From: Gp6-AA40 sp963723495
GTDB lineage: Bacteria > Acidobacteriota > Vicinamibacteria > Vicinamibacterales > UBA2999
Direction of reading: 5' to 3'
Assembly (NCBI GenBank): GCA_963723495.1
Contig: CAVRQR010000006.1
Span: forward strand, 496,001-560,000
DNA: 64,000 bases
In this document: positions 1-9,597 of the stretch, in pieces
Layout: each line of letters opens with the position of its first letter
Numbering within the stretch: the first letter of the stretch is position 1
Translations under genes and position numbers: made by a program
The notes under the pieces: model-generated
Databases searched by the model: none
Seen by the model: only the letters and a program-made list of their open reading frames with translations
Told to the model about the DNA's origin: nothing

Positions 1-1188
1 TTCGGCGCCGTGTTCGTGCCGAACGGCGCGATCATGGAGCAATGGATTCCGTCGGCGCCCGGGACCGGATTCGAGTTCTCCCCAATCTTGAAGCCGCTGG
101 AGCCGTTCCGGGATCACCTGGTGGTCGTGAGCAATCTCACCAGAGCCAACCCCGGAGTGGTTGAAGGCGATCACGCGATCAGCGCTGCGGGATTCCTCAC
201 CGGCGTCTACCCGAAGAGAACGGAAGCCGAAGACGTCAGCGCCGGTGTATCGGTCGACCAGCTCGTCGCCAGGCAGATCGGCCAGGAGACGCCGTTCCCG
301 TCACTCGAACTGGCCACAGCGGACTTCACCGGCTACATCGGTGCGTGCACCAGCGGGTTCAGCTGCGGATACATCAACACCATCTCGTGGAGCTCGCCGA
401 CCACGCCGCAGCCGATGGAGTTCAATCCTCGTACGGTGTTCGAGCGCATGTTCGGCCGCCCCGGCACGCCAGAACAGCGCCACGCGCGCCGGCTGCGCAA
501 CCTGAGCGTCCTCGACGCCATTACCAGACAGGCCGGCGACATCCAGCGCCAGCTCGGCGCGCGCGATCGCGCACGTCTCGACGAGTATCTGCAGAACGTT
601 CGCGAAATCGAACGCCGAATTCAGCGTGCCGCGGCTTACAACAGCACCAACGTCACGTCCGCGGAACTGCCGGTCGGCATCCCCGAGTCGTTCGAGGAAC
701 ACGTCACGTTGATGTACGAGCTCCTCGCCGTCGCCTACCAGGCCGATCTGACTCGAGTTGCCACCTTCATGACCGACCGCGAGCTGAGCGCGCGCACGTA
801 CCCGCAGCTCGGCGTCAACGAGCAGCACCATACGGTCTCGCACCACGGCAACGACCCGAACAACATCGCCCAAGTTGCCAAGATCAACACGTATCACAGC
901 ACGCTGTTTGGCAGGTTCCTGGAGAAGCTGAAAGCAACGCCGGACGGTGACGGCTCGCTTCTCGATCATTCGCTCATCTTCTACGGCGGAGGCATGGGCA
1001 ATCCGAATCAGCACGCGAGCGACCCGTTACCCATGGTGGCAGTCGGCGGGGGCGTCGGAAAAGGACACCGCCACGTTCAGCTTGCGCCACGCACGCCGGT
1101 CGGCAACCTGTGGCTGACCGTCGCCCAGAAGTACGAGAGCCCGGTCGAACGGATCGGCGAGAGCAACGGCACGATCGATTTCTTCTGA
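1..1188 (+). CDS. DUF1552 domain-containing protein, 5' end outside the window
   Basis: The reading frame is open from the first base, so the protein starts upstream and only its C-terminal 390 or so residues are here. The visible part matches the DUF1552 family, secreted proteins of unknown function common in Acidobacteriota and Planctomycetota. Family-like stretches are FEFSPILKPLEPFRDHLVVVS near residue 20, a central region rich in aromatic residues, a helical segment (RQLGARDRARLDEYLQNVRE), and the C-terminal HHTVSHHGND and GGGMGNPNQH motifs. DUF1552 genes usually follow a DUF1592/DUF1588 gene, which would lie off the left edge. The ankyrin gene starts 7 bases downstream, so the two are probably co-transcribed. 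No catalytic role is established. Confidence 0.88.
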   Translation, partial: FGAVFVPNGAIMEQWIPSAPGTGFEFSPILKPLEPFRDHLVVVSNLTRANPGVVEGDHAISAAGFLTGVYPKRTEAEDVSAGVSVDQLVARQIGQETPFPSLELATADFTGYIGACTSGFSCGYINTISWSSPTTPQPMEFNPRTVFERMFGRPGTPEQRHARRLRNLSVLDAITRQAGDIQRQLGARDRARLDEYLQNVREIERRIQRAAAYNSTNVTSAELPVGIPESFEEHVTLMYELLAVAYQADLTRVATFMTDRELSARTYPQLGVNEQHHTVSHHGNDPNNIAQVAKINTYHSTLFGRFLEKLKATPDGDGSLLDHSLIFYGGGMGNPNQHASDPLPMVAVGGGVGKGHRHVQLAPRTPVGNLWLTVAQKYESPVERIGESNGTIDFF

Positions 1189-1194
1189 GGAGCC

Positions 1195-2723
1195 TTGACG
1201 ATGCGTGTCACAGCTCGCGTCCGTCTACGGTGTGTTGCGGTCTGCGTTGGCGCCATCTGCGCTGTCGCACTGGTGACGGCGGCCGGCAACGGCACCCCGC
1301 TCATTGACGCCATCAAGGCCGGCGATCGTGAAGCGATCCGTGCCCTGCTGAAGACCGGGGCTGACGTGAATGTCCCCGAAGCGGATGGCACCACGGCACT
1401 TCACTGGGCCGTGCGTGCTGACGACGGCGAGAGCGTGCAGGCGCTGCTACGGGCAGGAGCCAGGGCCAACGTCGCCAATCGCAACGGCATCACACCTCTT
1501 TCGCTCGCCGCACTCAACGGCACCCGCGCCGTTGTCGAAGCGCTGGTCGAGGCTGGCGCAGACGTCAATGCCTTACTGCCACAAGGGCAGACGGCTCTGA
1601 TGTTGGCCGCGCGTGCGGGTCACGTCGACGCGATCAACGTGCTGCTGTCGCACGGTGCGGATGTGAAGGCGCGCGAGCAGATCCTTGGCGAAACGGCACT
1701 GATCTGGGCCGCCGCTGAGAACCATCCCGACGTGATCAAGGCGCTGGTTGCAGGCGGTGCCGACGTAAATGGGCGATTCGAATCCGCTGACGTTTCCGCG
1801 GGAAGAATACGGCGACGGCAAATCGGCGCGATTGACCGTCTTGCCCAAGGGGAATTGGGTGCCGCTGATGTACGCGGCCCGGCAGAATGCGACCGGCGCG
1901 TTAAAGGCACTCGCGGAGTCCGGCGCCGATCTCAATGCCACCGAGCCGGACAACATGACCGCCCTGAACGTGGCGATCATCAACGCCCACTACGATGCTG
2001 CGGCGCTGCTCCTCGATCTGGGTGCGGATCCGAACATCGGTGACGTCACCGGCATGACGCCGCTGTACGCCGCGGTGGACCTGAACACCTTCGCCGACAC
2101 CCCGGGGCGTCCCACGCCGAAACCCTCGGGCACGCTGGACGCCATCGGCATCGTGAAGGCATTGCTCGAGCACGGCGCCGAACCCAAACGCGATCCTGAA
2201 TGCACCAATCCTCGTCAGAGTGCACGATCGCGGCGACGGAACACTCGGGGCCGGCGCCACACCCCTCATGCGCGCTGCGAAGAAAGGCGATATCGAGATG
2301 ATGAGGGTGTTGGTGGCCCACGGCGCCAATCCCACGTTGAGGACGAAGGCCGGGACCGAGGCGCTGATGTTCGCCGCGGGTCTTGGCGGCGCGGGACGCT
2401 TCACCGCATTCGAAGACAGGCAGGCGACCGAGGCGGATTTCATCGAGGCGGCGTCACTGTGTCTCGAGCGCGGCGTGGACATCAACGCCATCAACGAGAA
2501 CGGTCAGACGGCGTTGCATCTGGCTGTAGCGGTCCGGTCCGAGGCTTTCATCGAATTCCTCATCGACCGCGGCGCCAGAGTCGACATCAAGGACAAGCAG
2601 GGCCGAACGCCGATCGACGTCGCAACAGGCGCAGGCGCGCGCGGGCGTGGGGCGGCCGCTCCGGTTCGCGAAAGTGTCGTCGCGCTGCTGCGCGCGGCCA
2701 TGAGTCGCACGTCACCAAATTGA
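1195..2723 (+). CDS. Secreted ankyrin-repeat protein, interrupted by two +1 frameshifts
   Basis: The protein opens with a signal-like hydrophobic segment (VAVCVGAICAVALVTAAG) and continues as tandem 33-residue ankyrin repeats, with motifs such as GTTALHWAVRADD, GITPLSLAALNG and GQTALMLAARAG. The repeats run through three frames. The first frame is good to about 1776, the second from about 1778 (NPLTFPREEYGDGKSARL) to 2179, and the third from 2181 (NPNAILNAPILVRVHDRGDG) to the stop. Removing one base near 1777 and one near 2180 gives a continuous protein of about 509 residues. Ankyrin genes next to DUF1552 genes are a recurrent acidobacterial arrangement; the binding partner is unknown. The gene is either a real pseudogene or two assembly errors; the family match on both sides of each break favours errors. 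Confidence 0.8.
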
Positions 2724-2727
2724 GCGA

Positions 2728-2755
2728 TTGTCAGACCCGTTTCTTTAGCTAGAAT
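2728..2755 (+). promoter_or_regulatory. Candidate sigma-70 promoter for the amidohydrolase gene
   Basis: TTGTCA (2728-2733) and TAGAAT (2750-2755) are separated by 16 bases in the gap after the ankyrin stop codon. They lie upstream of the paired hairpins, so transcripts would carry those hairpins in the leader. This rests on consensus match only. Confidence 0.4.
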
Positions 2756-2768
2756 CGCCCCGAAGTAG

Positions 2769-2831
2769 CGGCGGGTCTTCAGACCCGCCGTCGAAGACGC
2801 CGAGAAATCAGGCGGGTCTAACGACCCGCCT
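2769..2831. repeat. Two adjacent GGCGGGTC palindromes
   Basis: The first hairpin (2769-2790) has 10-base arms CGGCGGGTCT/AGACCCGCCG around TC. The second (2810-2831) has arms AGGCGGGTC/GACCCGCCT around TAAC. Both share the arm GGCGGGTC, so they look like two copies of one short palindromic family rather than unrelated terminators. The second ends 16 bases before the TTG start of the next gene. Confidence 0.75.
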
Positions 2832-2847
2832 CTACCTGAATGAAGCC

Positions 2848-4464
2848 TTGAGCGACGAACGAGATTCGAACGCACGCGATGACCGGTGGTCACGCCGAGA
2901 TCTGCTGAAGTGCGGAGTGGCGAGTGCCGTCGCTGTCGCCGGCAGTCACTTCATCGCTGGCTCATCGAGGGTGAACGCGGCCGCGCAGGCTGGCAACTCC
3001 GGCGACCTGGTTCTTGTAAACGGCAAGTTCGTCGATGGCCGCGGCCAAGTGGGCACCACACTGACAATCCGGAACGGCCGCATCGCCGGTGTGGGCAAGA
3101 GCGTGCCGCTTGCACCGGACGCCCGCACGATTGACCTTGGTGGCCGGACGGTCATCCCCGGCTTGTTCGACGCGCACGTCCATTACACGCGAGCTGGCGT
3201 CAATCCCGGCTACGAGGCGCGCCGTCTCGAGCGATCCTTCTCGATCGCGGAACTGCAGGAAGCGATCGCCGAGCGGGCGACGTCTGTGCCTCCTGGTCAG
3301 TCGATCACGTGCATCGGCGGGTGGAACCACACGCAGTTTGCCGAGGCGCGACGGCCGACGAGGAGCGAACTGGATGCCGCCGCCCCGCGGCATTGCGTCT
3401 ATATTTCAGGCACTGGCGGCGGGACCGGTGCCATCACGAACAGCCTTGGCAGCGCGTTCTTCGCGACGAAGGGCGTCGCGGTCGATGCGGCCACGGGCGC
3501 CGTTGCCGATGCCGCCGCCGCCGTTGCTGCCCTCCAATCCACGCAAACGCCCGAGGACAAACTGCGCGGGACGACCGAGTTGAACGCACACGCCAACGGG
3601 CTCGGGCTCACTGGCGTGATCAATGGCGGCAATCTCGCCGATCAGGAACTGGCGCTTCGTCTCTGGCGTGAAGACAAACTGACAATCCGCATGCGGCCGC
3701 TCTTTCCCGCAGATTCGCCACAGGACGTCGAGACGCGTGTACTGAACAATTTCAGTCAGGGTGGCCGCGCGGTGGGCGACGACCTGTTCCGCGTTGCCGG
3801 CTTCGGCGAGCGAATCGGCGGCACGGATCCGATGTCTTCGCAGTTCGAGCCGACGGCACGCGTGATCGCCAAACACGGCTGGTTGCTGCAGCAACATTCC
3901 ATCACGGTCAAGGAGAACGACTTTCACCTCGAGGCGTTCCGTTCGATCGCGCGCGAGTACCCCATCGGGCAGATGCGATGGTCGATCATTCACCTGCAGG
4001 GCATCGACGACGCGCGCCTGAAGACGCTCAAGGACCTCGGATGCGGTGCGAGCGCCCAGACATGGACGTACATGGGCACCGCCGGCGGCCCGCCGTTCCG
4101 TCGCATCGTCGACTCGGGAATCCGCGCCGGCGTCGGCACCGATTCGACCAATGTCTCTGCACTCGACCCCTGGCTGTCGCTGTTCTACATGACGACCGGA
4201 CGAAACGTGGCTGGGGCTCTGACCAATGACGGCCAGCAGATTTCACGCCTCGAAGCGCTTCGCCTGTATACGGAGGGAGCTGCGTGGTTTTCTTTCGACG
4301 ATCACCAGCTTGGCTCGTTCGTCGAAGGTAAGTATGCGGACCTGGCCGTGCTCAGTCATGACTACCTGACGGTGCCCGATCAGATGATTCGTAAGATCGA
4401 GTCGGTGTTGACAATGGTAGGAGGGAAGATCGTGCACACGGCCGGAAGCTTCGCTCGTCCATGA
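2848..4464 (+). CDS. Tat-exported metal-dependent amidohydrolase (amidohydrolase family 3-like)
   Basis: The 538-residue protein begins with a Tat signal (SRRDLLKCGVASAVAVAG), so it should be exported folded. The mature part has the amidohydrolase composite fold: an N-terminal beta segment (LVNGKFVDGRGQVGTTLTI), the metal-binding HxH in GLFDAHVHYT near residue 107, and a late GVGTDSTN motif carrying the conserved Asp. It closes with GSFVEGKYADLAVLSHDYLT, typical of YtcJ-type enzymes. The substrate cannot be predicted beyond a hydrolysable C-N or C-O bond. The start is TTG at 2848 because the nearby ATG at 2840 is followed at once by a stop. The stop overlaps the next ATG by four bases, so the two are translationally coupled. 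Confidence 0.85.
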   Translation: MSDERDSNARDDRWSRRDLLKCGVASAVAVAGSHFIAGSSRVNAAAQAGNSGDLVLVNGKFVDGRGQVGTTLTIRNGRIAGVGKSVPLAPDARTIDLGGRTVIPGLFDAHVHYTRAGVNPGYEARRLERSFSIAELQEAIAERATSVPPGQSITCIGGWNHTQFAEARRPTRSELDAAAPRHCVYISGTGGGTGAITNSLGSAFFATKGVAVDAATGAVADAAAAVAALQSTQTPEDKLRGTTELNAHANGLGLTGVINGGNLADQELALRLWREDKLTIRMRPLFPADSPQDVETRVLNNFSQGGRAVGDDLFRVAGFGERIGGTDPMSSQFEPTARVIAKHGWLLQQHSITVKENDFHLEAFRSIAREYPIGQMRWSIIHLQGIDDARLKTLKDLGCGASAQTWTYMGTAGGPPFRRIVDSGIRAGVGTDSTNVSALDPWLSLFYMTTGRNVAGALTNDGQQISRLEALRLYTEGAAWFSFDDHQLGSFVEGKYADLAVLSHDYLTVPDQMIRKIESVLTMVGGKIVHTAGSFARP

Positions 4465-5330
4465 CCACTCTTTCTTCTCCGGCGGACCGTCTCAGGAGCC
4501 TCCTCGCGCGGGGCACCATCCTGATCATGCCCGGCTGTCACGACGCGATGTCTGCACGCCTCATCGAGGCCGGGGGTTTCGAGATCGGATTCATGAGCGG
4601 CTTTGCAGTGTCAGCCGATCGGCTCGGCATGCCCGATACCGGCTTGATCTCTTACGCCGAGCTCGTCGATCAGGGACAAAACATCTGCCGGGCGGTGAGC
4701 ATTCCGCTCATTGGCGACGGCGACACCGGTTTCGGGAGCGCACAGAACATCAAGCGAACCGTCCAGGGGTATGCGCGTGCGGGCTTTGCGGCCATCATGC
4801 TCGAAGATCAGGTCGCGCCCAAGCGGTGTGGCCACACTGAAGGCAAGTCGGTCGTCGGCCGCGACGAAGCGCTGACTCGGGTGCGTGCCGCCGTGGATGC
4901 GCGCGACGCTGGCGACGAGATCCTGATCATGGCGCGCACCGACGCCCGCGCCATCCACGGGTTGGACGAGGCGATCGAACGCTGTCAGGCCTTCAGGGCG
5001 CTTGGCGCCGACATCACGTTTCTCGAAGCACCGGTCAGCGAGGAAGAGATGCGGCGCTACTGCGTCGAGGTGGATGGACCGAAGATGGCCAACCTGATCG
5101 AGGGTGGCAAGACGCCGCTGCTGCCGCCATCGCGTCTCGAGCAGATTGGCTATGCCATCGCCGTGTATCCGCTGACGCTGCTCAACGTCTCGATCGCGGC
5201 CATGCGGTCGGCGCTCGTGAGCCTGAAACGAGGAGAAGCCCCTGCCGGCATCATGAACTTCGAGGACTTGAAACAGGCGGTGGGGTTTCCCGAGTACTAC
5301 GCCGAAGAGGCCAGGTACCGCTCGGTCTGA
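4461..5330 (+). CDS. Isocitrate lyase/PEP mutase-family protein
   Basis: The 289-residue protein belongs to the ICL/PEPM superfamily, which makes or breaks C-C or P-C bonds beside a carboxylate. Diagnostic pieces are PGCHDAMSARLIEAGGFE at the N terminus, the metal-binding GDGDTGFG near residue 87, and the loop KRCGH near 123, the catalytic cysteine signature of lyases in this group. FEDLKQAVGF closes the protein. Its length fits the methylisocitrate lyase, oxaloacetate decarboxylase and carboxyPEP mutase branch rather than full isocitrate lyases. It overlaps the amidohydrolase by an ATGA junction. The exact reaction is not assignable; a C-C lyase acting on a product of the upstream hydrolase is an inference. 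Confidence 0.85.
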   Translation: MTTLSSPADRLRSLLARGTILIMPGCHDAMSARLIEAGGFEIGFMSGFAVSADRLGMPDTGLISYAELVDQGQNICRAVSIPLIGDGDTGFGSAQNIKRTVQGYARAGFAAIMLEDQVAPKRCGHTEGKSVVGRDEALTRVRAAVDARDAGDEILIMARTDARAIHGLDEAIERCQAFRALGADITFLEAPVSEEEMRRYCVEVDGPKMANLIEGGKTPLLPPSRLEQIGYAIAVYPLTLLNVSIAAMRSALVSLKRGEAPAGIMNFEDLKQAVGFPEYYAEEARYRSV

Positions 5331-5373
5331 TTCACGTCACTGAGCGATCAGAAAAACTCCCAACGCCCAACAT

Positions 5374-5405
5374 CCAACTCCCAACCGATCAGCGTTGGGA
5401 GTTGG
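5374..5405. terminator. Bidirectional hairpin between convergent genes (CAACTCCCAA family)
   Basis: Arms CCAACTCCCAAC (5374-5385) and GTTGGGAGTTGG (5394-5405) form a perfect 12-base stem with an 8-base loop. It lies between the plus-strand PEP mutase-like gene and the minus-strand synthase, where a shared terminator is expected. The same arm sequence recurs at 6699 and 26086. Confidence 0.65.
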
Positions 5406-5433
5406 GAGTGGGTCGAGCGATAGTCGTTGGAAG

Positions 5434-6669
5434 TTACGTCGAAGCAGGAGTCTTCTGCATCACGCGATCGACGATCTCCTTGAACTCGTCTGCCGTCAGC
5501 AGATCCTTCTTCTCGAACGACTTCGCCTTCACCTGCTGCAGCATCGCCATCCGCTCTTCGTCAGTGGCCTTCACGCCGAGCTTCTCGCACCACTCTTCCA
5601 TCGACGGCGGCCCGCTGTTCTTGCCGAGCACGATCGAGACCGGCTTCTGGCCGACGAGGTCGGGAGCAAAAGGTACGTACTCGAGCGGATGATCCTTGCG
5701 CGCGAGGCGGACCCAGCCGGCGATGATGCCCGACTCGACCTCGTACAGCTTGTCGCCGACAATCGGCCGATTCGGCGGCTGCGTCACCTTGGCGAGATCC
5801 ATGACGTAGCGCGACACCTCGACGAACTTCTCGGTCTTGATACCGAGATTCACCCCGTGGAGACACAGCAGCGACATCACGACGTCCTCGACCGGGACGT
5901 TGCCGGCACGCTCGCCGAGCCCGGTGATCGTCGTATGCGCCACAGAGGCGCCTGCAGCCAGAGCAGCCACGGTGTTTGCGACACCCAGGCCGAAGTCCTG
6001 ATGACAGTGAATCTCGACCGGTTTCTTGAGCCGATCGATCACCTTCTTCACGACGTGCGACACCGCGTCCGGCGTGCAGACACCCATCGTGTCGGCGATC
6101 GTCAGCGCGTCCATGTGTCCTTCGGTGGCCACCTGCTCGACGATGTCGAGGAAGCGATTAAGCTCGGTGCGAGTGGCGTCGATGGTGAAAAAGACCGTGT
6201 AGAGACCGGCAGCCTTCGCGGCCAACGTCGTTTCGATCGACGCCTTCATCGCGCGCTCGATCGGCCAGCCGTAGCCGTACTTGATCATGTGATCGCTGGC
6301 CGGGATCTCGATGACGACACCCGAGCAGCCACACGCTTTGATGACCTCGATCTCGGCGGGAATGCAGCGGGCGAAGCCGAAGATCTCGGCCTTGAGTCCC
6401 AGCGCGGCGATGTCGGAGATCGCGGCCTTGTCTTGCGGCGACACCGCCGGCATGCCGGCCTCGATGCGGTGGATGCCGAGCGAGTCGAGCTTCTTCGCGA
6501 TGGCGACCTTCTCCTCGCGACGGAAGACCACGGCCGTCTGCTGCTCGCCGTCCCGGAGGGTCACGTCGTGAATCTTGAGGTTGCCGCCAAAGGCCTGCTT
6601 CTGCCGCACTTCCGGCAGATACGACCATGGGCTGCTGAACCATTTGTCTGTTTTCCAGGGCTCTTGCAT
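5434..6669 (-). CDS. HMGL-like aldolase (2-isopropylmalate/homocitrate synthase-like)
   Basis: The protein has about 411 residues from MQEPWKTDKW. It carries the HMGL-like TIM barrel: IHDVTLRDGEQQ near residue 30 (metal Asp and catalytic Arg), IEIHCHQDFGLG (metal HxH), and GLGERAGNVPVEDVV, the signature of the isopropylmalate/homocitrate synthase subfamily. These enzymes condense acetyl-CoA or an acyl-CoA with a 2-oxo acid, or run the reverse. No C-terminal LeuA allosteric domain is visible, so leucine feedback is not expected and a catabolic or (re)-citrate-like role is possible. The longer upstream frame would translate an intergenic palindrome, so the start at 6669 is preferred. The next gene is divergent. 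Confidence 0.8.
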   Translation of the reverse strand: MQEPWKTDKWFSSPWSYLPEVRQKQAFGGNLKIHDVTLRDGEQQTAVVFRREEKVAIAKKLDSLGIHRIEAGMPAVSPQDKAAISDIAALGLKAEIFGFARCIPAEIEVIKACGCSGVVIEIPASDHMIKYGYGWPIERAMKASIETTLAAKAAGLYTVFFTIDATRTELNRFLDIVEQVATEGHMDALTIADTMGVCTPDAVSHVVKKVIDRLKKPVEIHCHQDFGLGVANTVAALAAGASVAHTTITGLGERAGNVPVEDVVMSLLCLHGVNLGIKTEKFVEVSRYVMDLAKVTQPPNRPIVGDKLYEVESGIIAGWVRLARKDHPLEYVPFAPDLVGQKPVSIVLGKNSGPPSMEEWCEKLGVKATDEERMAMLQQVKAKSFEKKDLLTADEFKEIVDRVMQKTPAST

Positions 6670-6698
6670 CTCTAAACTCCCAATCAAATCTCCAATTA

Positions 6699-6742
6699 CC
6701 AACTCCCAAACTGCCTCCCCGCCTCCCCCTTTTGGGAGTTGG
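6699..6742. repeat. CAACTCCCAA-family inverted repeat in a divergent promoter region
   Basis: Arms CCAACTCCCAAA (6699-6710) and TTTGGGAGTTGG (6731-6742) flank a C-rich loop, with further GGGAGTTGGGAGTT copies just downstream. Unlike the other two copies it lies between divergent genes, so it cannot serve as an ordinary terminator and is better read as a dispersed repeat. Confidence 0.7.
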
Positions 6743-6808
6743 CGTCCTGGGAGTTGGGAGTTCGGCGCAGCCGGTGATGTTACGATCTGGATTGGTACAA
6801 AGTCCACG

Positions 6809-9587
6809 ATGCCACGTATCCGCTTCACTTTGAACGGGAAAGAAACCACCGCCTCCTACGAACCGGGCATGCACCTGCTGGAGGTGCTGCGCGAGGAATG
6901 CGGCGTTGTCTCGGCCAAGAACGGGTGTGCCCCGGAAGGGGCGTGCGGCTGCTGCCTCGTCCTCATCGATGGGACGCCGGCCCTCTCGTGCCTGAGGAAA
7001 CCCGAGCAGACCGAAGGCCGCGAGATTGTGACCCTCGAGGGTTTGCCCGAGGACGTGCGCAAGCGGATGAGCGACGCCTTCGTCCTCGAGGGAGGCGTGC
7101 AATGCGGCTTCTGCATCCCGGGGATCGTGGTGCGTGCCTCGACCCTGGTGGAGCAAGGAAAGGCGAACGATCGCGCGGCAATCGCCAAGGCGCTCGACGG
7201 GCACCTCTGCCGCTGCACCGGGTACGGGCGAATCATCGACGCGATTCAGACCGCCGGTGAGGCCTCGGCGTGCGGCGATCGGCTCACCCGCACCGAACCA
7301 CGCAGGCACTCCTTCTTCGGCGAGGAGCTCGGCCTGACGCGAAACCCCGCCTTTGGCAACGGCAACGGAACCAGCAACGGCAAGGGCCAGGGTGTAGGTC
7401 ACTCAAGTCTGCGGCTCAACGGCGCCGAACAGACGTTGGGTGACAAGCACTTCATCGACGACATGCGCGTCCCCGGGATGCTGCATGGCGCGATGGTCCT
7501 GACCGAGCATCCACGCGCGCGCATCCTGAAGATTCACGTCGACGAAGCGGCAGCAATGCCGGGCGTCGTTCGGGTTCTCACAGCCGCCGATGTCCCTGGC
7601 TTCCGCGGCCAAGGCTTGAACGATGCCGATCAGCCAATCTTCGTGGCGGAGGGCGAGCTAACCTGCTGCGTCGCCGACTTCCTGGCGATGGTGGTGGCGG
7701 ATACGCAGTTTCACGCGCGGCAGGCCGCCGCCAAGGTCCGGATCGACTACGAGGTCCTCGAGCCGCTCACCGATGTATTCGAGGCGCTGAAAACCGGGGC
7801 ACCGCTGGTGCACTCGGCGGAGACGTTCGCGCCGCGGACGTCGAATGTTCTGCAGCCAACGACGGCGTTCTCGCGCGGTGACGTGGACGCGGTACTGGCT
7901 ACGGCGGCGCACGTCATCGAAACCACCTTCGAGACGCAGCCGATTGAGATTGCGTTCCTCGAGCCCGAGGCGTGCCTGGCGATGCCGAGCGGGAACGGGA
8001 TTCGGGTCTATACCGACAGCCAGGGATCGGTCTACGACCACGCACAGCTCGCGAAGATCCTCAGCCTCGATCCGAAAGACGTCGAAGTCACACTGGTGGC
8101 GAGCGGCGGCGCGTTTGGCGCGAAAGAAGAACTGTCGATTCAGGGGCAGACGGCGATCGCCGCCCTGCTGCTCGGCCGCCCGGTGAAGACGGTGCTGACG
8201 CGGACGCAATCCACGCAGCATCACGTCAAGCGCCACGCGATGACGGTGAAACTCACGGTCGGCGCCGACGCAGGCGGGCATCTGCTCGCGCTGCGCTCGC
8301 GAATCGTGGCCGACGCAGGCGGCTATCACACGACGAGCGCCAAGTGCGCGTTACGCGCGGCGTGTCACTCGTGCGGCGTCTACCGCATCCCGAATGTCGA
8401 TGTCGAAGCCAAGGCGGTCTACACGAACAACCCCAATGCCGGCGCGATGCGCGGTTTCGGCAGCAACCAGGCGCAGTTCGCGATGGAAGGCGTGATGGAC
8501 ATGCTGGCCGAGAAGGTCGGCGTGGACGGCTGGGACATCCGCGAACGCAACATCCTGAACCCCGGCGACAAGCTCGGGACCGGGCAGGTCATGCGCGACA
8601 GCGTGCGCGGCATTCGCGAGACGCTCAACGCCGTGAAGGACGTCTACAAGCGTTCGAAATACAAGGGCATCGGCTGCGGCATCAAGAGCACGGGCCTCGG
8701 CAACGGAACGACCGAGGGCGGACACATCAAGATCCGCGTGCTCGACGGCGGCCGCCTCGAGATCCTGAACGGCTACACGGAAATGGGCCAGGGGATCTAC
8801 ACGGCGACGATGCAGGCGGTGTGCGAGGAGACTCACCTGCCCGCGGACATCATGACCGTCTCGTGGGACAAGGAGCTCGGCGAGAAGTGTGGCGAGACGT
8901 GGGCGTCTCGCGGGACGACGCTGAGTTGTGCAGCCGCGCAGCAGGCGGCGCGCAAGCTGGCCGCCGACCTCGACGCGATCCCGATCACCAAGGAACCGAG
9001 CACCGCCACGCCGGACCCTCGCCTCAAAGTGTCTCAGCTGCAGCTACTGGCGGGGCGCGAGTACCTCCGGCGAGTACGTCTGTAACTTCACGACCCGACC
9101 GGGTACGCCCGAGGCGGTCCTGAACCCGACGACGCACCTGACCTTCAGTTACGCCGCGCAGGTCGTCATCCTCGATGACCAGGGCAAGCTTCAGCGGGTC
9201 GTCGTGGCCAACGACGTCGGCCGGGCGATCAACCCGCGCCTGTGCGCCGAGCAGATGGAAGGCGGCGTGCACATGGGGCTCGGTTACGCGCTGTCGGAGA
9301 ACTTCACGTCCACCGATGGCATCCCTGACTCTCTGGGACTGCGCGAGGTCGGCCTCGTGCCAGCGAAGCACATGCCTGACATCGACGTCATCCTGATCGA
9401 AGTGCCCGACGAAGTCGGCGGCTACGGCGCGAAAGGCGTTGGTGAGATCGGATGCGTGGCAACGGCCGGCGCCGTGGCCGGAGCGCTCCACTCGTACGAC
9501 GGCATCAGACGCGTCAGCCTGCCCATGGACGATGCGCCGGCGGCGAAGCCGCTTCTCCCGAAGAAACGCAAGACCCGCCGGCTTTAG
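6809..9587 (+). CDS. Fused 2Fe-2S/molybdopterin hydroxylase (xanthine dehydrogenase family), one +1 frameshift
   Basis: The N-terminal 160 or so residues are a 2Fe-2S module: a CAPEGACGCC-type first cluster with a partner Cys at LSCLRKPE, then CGFCIPG and HLCRCTGYGRI for the second. A molybdopterin-binding subunit follows, with SGGAFGAKEELS (cofactor loop), AGAMRGFGSNQ, and GVGEIGC near the end with the active-site Glu. No FAD domain is present, so electrons must go to another acceptor. Fused 2Fe-2S/Mo layouts occur in the selenium-dependent xanthine dehydrogenase group, but membership is not proven. Frame is lost at 9065 (extra C after a TAC codon) and resumes as SGEYVCNFTTRPG. The rebuilt protein has about 926 residues. 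Start ATG at 6809 precedes PRIRFTLNGKE. Confidence 0.82.
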
Positions 9588-9597
9588 TCAATACTCG

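Noticed and set aside
5395..6675. Long plus-strand open frame of over 400 codons
   Set aside because: It lies exactly opposite the HMGL-like synthase, which has clear conserved motifs; the plus-strand product has none and is an antisense shadow of GC-rich codons.
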